Below are positions 58,709 through 64,000 of a DNA stretch of 64,000 bases, one piece after another. The notes beneath the pieces were generated by a model. It saw only the letters and a list, made by a program, of their open reading frames with translations, was not told the origin of the DNA and searched no databases. The position numbers and the translations under genes were made by a program. The DNA comes from Phoronis australis (lineage: Eukaryota; Phoronida; Phoronidae): NCBI GenBank assembly GCA_002633005.1, contig NMRA01000029.1, positions 1,163,009-1,227,008 on the forward strand, given 5' to 3'. How positions within the stretch are numbered: the stretch's first letter is position 1; each line of letters begins with the position of its first letter.

Positions 58709-59029
58709 TCAGGCTGGATACGATCTTATCGAACAAAAGAGCTGACAATCCAACCCTAAATGCCAGAATGGACCTATCAGTCGTCTGTGTAAGGTATTGG
58801 CTACAGCGGCCATCCGTTCAATTTGTTGTGCTATAGAACTGAACAAATTGGACTCAACGGAAGAACGCCGTAATATAAATCCAAAGAACACAGATATCCT
58901 GTCCTGTACATTGCTCGGGATTACTAACGTACAAACATTCTTCTCTAACACACGATGTTCCTCTCTAATAGATTTGAAGTCCCCCCGATCAAGCACCAGG
59001 CACTTTTCGGCGTGTTGAGGTATCCCCAC
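58709..59029 (-). CDS. 106-codon open frame, unrecognised
   Basis: Minus strand, ATACCTCAACACG onward: HAEKCLVLDRGDFKSIREEH, RVLEKNVCTLVIP, NVQDRISVFFGFILRRSSVE and then a QQIERMAAVANTL helix. No stop for over 100 codons, with balanced amino-acid composition that looks protein-like. No start context or splice borders stand out and I do not recognise the family. It ends about 300 bases before the inverted-repeat-bounded element. Confidence 0.3.
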   Translation of the reverse strand: MGIPQHAEKCLVLDRGDFKSIREEHRVLEKNVCTLVIPSNVQDRISVFFGFILRRSSVESNLFSSIAQQIERMAAVANTLHRRLIGPFWHLGLDCQLFCSIRSYPA

Positions 59030-60018
59030 ACCGTGTAATTATTTGATCGGACAAAGATGGGCCCACACATTATTTCGAACCATTCATTTCCCTTCCCGGC
59101 CTTAATTTGATATAAGTACTGCGCGTCCATTAGCCAAAAAATAAAAAAATAAATGCCAAGTTCTCTCTCACACACTTTTCCTCTCAGTGTTCAAATTTGA
59201 CTTTGGTATGAAGAAAATTTGGTTGCCATCGGAAGATTCCTAACATTGTGGTATTATGAATTAGTCTTCATGCAGCTAGTCAGATATTATATCCTGGCAC
59301 GAGCAGCGCAAAAATGGTCAGTTAGGCCATAGTCCACTCGACTCTAGGAAGCCTAGAAAATCACTTCCGTGGCCACTTTTTGGGGGCAAGATAATTGTGG
59401 TGTTTTTAAGGGTCATTACGTAATATACATGTACGTTAAGAATCTAAAAAGTTTTTAAGGTTTGTCTTGCACGTTTTCGAGAAAATTGACCTCAAAAATC
59501 TGACTTTTTGCAAAATTTGACACAGAAAACCAATTTTCAAAAACCAACAACACTAGACAAAAACTGAATGATAATCTGATTGGGTTTTGTTCATTTGAAA
59601 TTATTGAACAAGGAAAGTGATAAATATTATGACATTAGAAAATTGCCCAAAAAGAGAAAAAGTAACTTTAGCAGCGCCTCCTGTTGGCCAGAAAACATAC
59701 TACTGTATTCTGAACTACAAAAAGAACTATACTGTTAACCATTTGGAACTTGATAAAGATTTGACATCACAACCTACATGTGAACACCATAGATTTCCAA
59801 TGCTTCTGCAACAAATTTTCTGTCATCAATTTCATTAATTGTCATAATTAATTAACATTATCCCACATTGCAGTTCACTGTCAACTGTCACAGGGAACGA
59901 CACACCGAACAGTGTCATTTATGAGCATGATAAAATGTTGTCCATATTTTCCATTAGGTTGAAATTTTAAAGTACTTTAACAACATAACATATATTTCTT
60001 CGCCCACTCCATCATCAT

Positions 60019-60515
60019 TTATATCATCATTATTGTCATCAAAAGTTGTTTTTTGACTGAGACACCGTGTTCACCACAGTCTGGACAGTCACACAACTTA
60101 GAACATGGTATGCCTAACTTCAAACAAGAGCACATTTTTTTACTACAACCACTTCTTTACACTTGCCATTAACATTTTCATGGCATTTTCTGGGTCTAAA
60201 AGCAGAGTCATCCAGTGAAGCATCAGAATACCCAGCTCCAAAAGCCACCCATTAGCAACTGGAGATGGTGCAGTGACATGCTGTTGCAAGGCTCGTTTGT
60301 GAATGGCACACTAGTCTGGTAGTTTGCTCTTTTAGCATGTAACGGCAAACAATCATGATGAGGAGGCAGATCACAGGTTTCAACCTGAATATGTGGTAGT
60401 GTGCTTTGTTAACTATTGATGACTCGCCATACAGCTTGCATACAAACGGTTCAATGTCTTCCATGAGATAACCAGGAAACACAAATTTTGAGCCCAACTT
60501 TAATGGCAAAGACAA
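60019..60515 (-). pseudogene. C-terminal part of multicopy family, Cys-rich tail
   Basis: Minus-strand frames in order: PFVCKLYGESSIVNKAHYHI; after a shift ETCDLPPHHDCLPLHAKRA; then DDSAFRPRKCHENVNGKC; then after another shift GCSKKMCSCLKLGIPCSK, LCDCPDCGEHG and a TAA at 60019. The LPPxxDCLxxHxxRANYQ segment and the clustered CxCxxxxxxCSxxCxCxxC end are what I recall from the C-terminus of the same family as 55963-56912. At least two frameshifts make it a pseudogene. The nuclease-like middle seems missing between this and the N-terminal piece. Confidence 0.55.
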
Positions 60516-61439
60516 TAGTTAAAAAATATCTCTGCAAGCTTGCACCCTACCCAAAATAACAAAAAGTTTTGACAACCCGAATACCGTTTCATCTAAACAG
60601 TTACAGTAATCCTATTTAACTGAAACAGATAACCAAAATAATCTTCACTTTAGCACAGTATGGCCAACAACTGAAATTTCATTTTGTTTAGTGCTCAGCA
60701 AAAATAAGCATAAGAGAAATGAGCATCATTACTAGCATTGATTGCACTGTGCAGCTGCCTTCAAACTATTTAAAACATAGAAACATTTTTATCATCCTTA
60801 ATATAGTAGTTCAGCTTTTGAAAAATAGAGGAATAGTCATGTTGGCAATAGTTTTTGTTTGAAATTGAAAAGCGTCTTCTTTACCGTAGAGCTAACATTT
60901 CATTTGACGCTTCCTGTTTTAAATAGCACATCATTGGAAGAGTAAAAATTTTCCTTTGCTAAAAACTCCAATTCAAGAATCTTCAAAATGCGAGATACTG
61001 AAATCTGTGCAACATTTGAATTTTCAAGATAAATAAATTACAGGACACCGGCAATATTTACATTTTTATAGTTTTCAAATTCCAAACACTGTTCCTGATT
61101 TTACATTAAAAGGATCTCAAAATACTAGGCTTAGAAGTTCATAAAATGAGTGCTGTAGTTCATGTAGGTAAAAACTACAACCATTACATTTGAGATTGAG
61201 ACCACTATCAGTACAAAATTGTCAAGCAAAATAACTTTTGTTCTGTGACCTAAACTAAAAATTATTTACCATAAATGACACCTTTTCAAATTAAGGCGTA
61301 TTTACAATTGGATGTTTGGAACTGGGATAGGTTTTCAACTTTTCTTTTGTTTGTGAAGTTCTCCTGTGATAAAATTTGATTTGTGGCAAATGGTTCATAG
61401 TGGTGACAAGATATATAAGGTATATTTCTTTGAGCACTG

Positions 61440-61592
61440 TTAAATGTACATGTAACTGACAGTGACAATCTCCTTAATATTCTAGTGGGCTCAACATTAT
61501 TTCCATCATCAGCTTGATCTTTTTCTTTTTTAAGAGCTCTTTCAACTTTTGTTACACCCGTTCCAGTGCCTGTAACACTGCTTGTGATTGAA
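61440..61592 (-). pseudogene. N-terminal-side piece of the same family, charged segment
   Basis: Minus strand: ASITSSVTGTGTGVTKVERA, LKKEKDQADDGNNVEPTRIL and RRLSLSV. Low-complexity, charged and open. It lies immediately downstream (in this orientation) of the MITE that separates it from the 61854-62021 piece. Assigned to the family by position only. Confidence 0.35.
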
Positions 61593-61853
61593 GCATGCAC
61601 GCACCAAGCCTAAAAATGGGGGGGCTAGAGTTTTTGGGAATGTGGACATTTATTAAGATTCACGGGGTACTTCAGAGCTACGAATTGTGCGTTCGTCGAA
61701 TTTTGGTAGTTCCTACGTTTTTGGTGAACTTTTGTCTCGTTTTCTACTTTTTCGGAGTTTTTGTTTCTTAGAGGCAAACCTTTTTACCCACTTTACCAAA
61801 TGGGGGAGGCTCGTTCAAGCCCCAGAGCCCCCCACCCCTGGATGCGCGTATGA
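61593..61853. mobile_element. MITE inserted in the family pseudogene
   Basis: The left end is CATGCACGCACCAAGCC and the right end in reverse is CATACGCGCATCCAGGG, both G/C-rich inside. It shares the terminal type and an internal CAAATGGGGGAGG block with 50080-50282. It is embedded between two coding remnants, so it is younger than the host element. Confidence 0.65.
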
Positions 61854-62021
61854 CAAGAGCTCTGTTTTTTGCAAACACTTACAAACTTATCAGCAATGAC
61901 ACTTCTCTTGCACTCGATGTTGATACGTTTGTTTGCAGTAACCTTACACCAGGTAATATCTAAACATTCCAGCTCAGAAATTTGAGCAGAAGCTGACACA
62001 TGAATGCAACAAGGGGCAGAC
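61854..62021 (-). pseudogene. N-terminus-like piece of the multicopy family
   Basis: Minus strand from an ATG at 62019-62021: MSAPCCIHVSASAQISELEC, LDITWCKVTANKRINIEC, then FVSVCKKQSSC before the MITE. A CCIH motif followed by a TW-KV pair near 25-30 residues resembles the Cys/His-rich N-termini I recall for this family. The frame runs into the MITE. Confidence 0.4.
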
Positions 62022-62639
62022 ATGTTGCCAGTCTCTTGTAAAGTCGCCCACTCCTTGAATAATTCATAGTTTCAGCAGAGTCCTAGCTGTCCCAAAACTG
62101 TTCTTTGTGAAAAACAAAATGATTCAGGAATGGGTCAAGAATTGTTTCAGTACGATGACACTCGTGGCCACTTGATTTGGCTTTCCTCAGTTCCTAACTG
62201 CTGCCTGCTGCTTTTTGAGCCTTGGTCCTTGGTAATTGCCTATTACTTGCACACCCATCCAAGAATTAACACTATTCAATGTAGTCAGTCGCAGTAAACA
62301 AGATAGCTAAGCCAGCAGGATAACATTAGCTGACTGTCCTCTGATGAAGGTTTTCATGCCAAGCAGACGACTTTTGAAGGGGAAAGGTATGGACACAATA
62401 TTTTCCTGGCATTTGATTGGCTGTTCGGAACATTTTGCACTGACACCTGGTGGCTAACATATTAGTTGAGGTTATATTTTTTAAAATTAAAATTCTTACT
62501 AAACGTGCAAATGTATTCTTGGGAACTTTTTTGAAACTGACTTTTGAACATCTGTAGATGGGTTTAATGCAAAGTTCCCGTTGCCCCCCAGAAAGTGGCC
62601 ACGGAGGTGAAAGATAGGAGAGCTGGGACTATGGCCTAA

Positions 62640-63640
62640 GTTGTCAGCCCAGCTCCCACACATCATATCCATAGTCTGCACGCCGTTCAGTACTTTCTTT
62701 CCCTAATCGCGGCATATAATGAAAAAGCAAGGCATGTAGAATTCCCTTGCTGCGCGCAACTCAGCACCTCCAGAAATGAACATCCGCATATCAGATCGCC
62801 TAATGCGGGTATCATGTCTGCTTATTCCGATACCCAGTTGCGGGGAACCGTTGAATAATGACGGAGAAGGTTTTCACGGATATGAGGTCATTTTTTCATG
62901 GGTCAAAAATTCTTCACATTAAACTTAGACCCTGTGGGAAAGCTAACCGTGGTCATTTTTTCACACGGTCGTTATTTAATGCTACACCCGCTCGGTTGAG
63001 TATATTTCCACTCGGTTTCGAGTGGAAAATTCTGTATTTTGGGTATAGGTCGAGTGCGCAATTCAGTTGTACAGGTTTGATATTTTAGTTACTATGCACT
63101 TTACCTTTTTGCGTAAACTTTGAGTCACAATTAAAACAAACAACTAGGAAGCAAGCAGTGCGAATCTGCAAAATTTCTAAAGTCAACTTCGACTTAAGTA
63201 CAGATTTTGGATTTGCTTGTTATGATACAACAGAAAATATCTGATTTTGGAATACATATTAACTAATGAGTTTTAAAGCCGTATATATTTCAATGAAGAA
63301 TACCTTATCCACTTACATGTAGATGTACTGATTTGGATGGCTGGCGGGTAAGTTCGGGCATGCATGTTGTTTTTCAGTACAAGTAAAAACCCATGATTGT
63401 CATTAATACCAAATATTTACTTAAGTAGAATTAACAAACAACATCATAATAGGATATCAGCATATGCTGGTTATTTTTTAATTTATCTTAAATGGTCTCA
63501 AACACCAATGCTGAGGTGGAAACGCATGGTCGCTCCGCTTAAACTATGGTGGCAGAACCTAAAATACCTAGTGGCAGCACAACTGAGCTCCATGGCCGAA
63601 ACAAAGAACCCATGACTCACTGGCAGGACCAAAAAATCAA
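62640..63640. other. No gene seen
   Basis: Right flank of the inverted-repeat-bounded element. A patch at 62858-62960 with GGTCATTTTTTCA repeats resembles the GACC/GGTC-rich repeat at 57990-58100. No exon recognised. Confidence 0.4.
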
Positions 63641-63734
63641 CTCTTTAGCTGCAGGCGTAACACTGCGAGCCCCTGGATTTCCTGACTAGTGTCATAGGGC
63701 TCTCGGTGTTTCCGCCATTTTTGTCCTGTGTAAC

Positions 63735-63793
63735 ACATTCCAATATGGCGTCATATTAACGTGTATCTAAGCTGCGCGCGCCCGGTCTATGTG
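63735..63793 (+). promoter_or_regulatory. CpG-rich 5' region with short upstream ORF
   Basis: The stretch to about 63860 is dense in CG dinucleotides (GCGCGCGCCC, CCGCGCGCGG) compared with the AT-rich surroundings, as in a promoter or 5' UTR. A four-codon upstream ORF (ATG GCG TCA TAT TAA) begins near 63744, before the candidate start at 63794. Confidence 0.35.
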
Positions 63794-63987
63794 ATGTCTA
63801 TGGTGCTCAGTCTTAAACGGTGCCGCGCGCGGTTAATTTCTAAAAAGCTAATTCTTGCTTTTAATCGCGTGATACACGCGCTTCACACCGAAAAAACTGC
63901 AGACTGTGATGTTGGCATCACAAAGAATGTATCTGGTAGTGATATTTCTGAACCTTTTGCGATTGGTGACGTGTCGTCTGGGAAGAG
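63794..63987 (+). CDS. Probable first coding exon of an unidentified gene
   Basis: From the ATG at 63794 (a second in-frame ATG is at 63800) the frame is open for 64 codons to a GAAGAG|GTGAGT donor at 63987/63988, phase 2. The product starts MSMVLSLKRCRARLISKKL, strongly basic, then a polar part ending AIGDVSSGKR. No domain can be recognised from this much. The gene would continue past the window edge. Confidence 0.45.
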
Positions 63988-64000
63988 GTGAGTTATTTAG

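Larger units (their letters stand above)
59322..62639. mobile_element. 3.3 kb candidate DNA transposon bounded by imperfect TIRs
   Basis: The left edge begins TTAGGCCATAGTCC and continues to CTTCCGTGGCCACTTTTTGG (59322-59387). The right edge in reverse begins TTAGGCCATAGTCC and continues to CCTCCGTGGCCACTTTCTGG (62581-62639). Flanks read ATGGTCAG and GTTGTCAG, an imperfect 8-base target duplication. Inside, on the minus strand, are N- and C-terminal remnants of the family also found broken at 55963-56912. The element is itself interrupted by a MITE at 61593-61853. No recognisable DDE transposase is visible. Confidence 0.55.

Noticed and set aside
1-64000. CRISPR array, prokaryotic operon, rRNA or integrated virus
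   Set aside because: No regularly spaced direct repeats, no polycistronic coding, no rRNA-like conserved blocks and no capsid or envelope-like frames were seen.

Overview
The window looks like animal nuclear DNA from a highly polymorphic marine invertebrate draft assembly. Coding sequence is sparse and split into short exons with GT..AG borders. The recognisable domains are kringle, CUB, an SUEL-like lectin and a Ser/Thr-rich mucin-like ectodomain. Most of the rest is decayed non-LTR retrotransposons, foldback and inverted-repeat elements and tRNA-derived repeats. I cannot name the species. A cnidarian, amphioxus, hemichordate, echinoderm or lophotrochozoan would all fit. Nothing prokaryotic is present.

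Minus-strand genes, rebuilt exon by exon from splice borders and phase. (A) 38.4-49.2 kb: a mucin-like type I membrane protein with a signal peptide (49114-49174), three Ser/Thr-rich exons (two are a tandem exon duplication), an unrecognised Cys-containing ectodomain with a furin-like RVRR site, a transmembrane exon (39703-39821) and a short tail. Every junction agrees in phase if one doubtful exon is left out. (B) 8.3-25.5 kb: a modular protein of phase 1-1 exons, with an SUEL-like lectin exon, a small exon, a kringle exon, a 45-base linker and a terminal exon with a transmembrane segment and a long Pro/Thr/Ser-rich cytoplasmic tail. (C) 1.1-3.0 kb: two exons forming a complete CUB domain and a Cys-rich exon, probably continuing off the left edge. 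The CUB exon is phase-compatible with gene B, so B and C could be one locus with alternative ends. A probable plus-strand first exon lies at the extreme right (63794-63987).

Mobile and repeat content: a frameshifted non-LTR element with endonuclease and reverse transcriptase remnants (29.1-31.9 kb), two more LINE C-terminal remnants (27.5 and 49.3-50.0 kb), a degenerate P2X7-C-terminal-like zinc domain (32.4-32.8 kb), a THAP zinc-finger fragment (34.8 kb), many short inverted-repeat elements, and two broken copies of a multicopy invertebrate family with a nuclease-like core and Cys-rich tail (56.0-56.9 kb plus; 60.0-62.0 kb minus). The second copy lies inside a 3.3 kb segment with imperfect terminal inverted repeats (59322-62639), which makes it the best candidate for an undescribed mobile system.

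Assembly: a 758-base gap at 20053-20810 and five single-N joins. Three of the single Ns (4006, 36369, 42336) sit at the edge of near-identical local duplications, the pattern expected from unmerged allelic contigs. One of these cuts through an exon of gene A.
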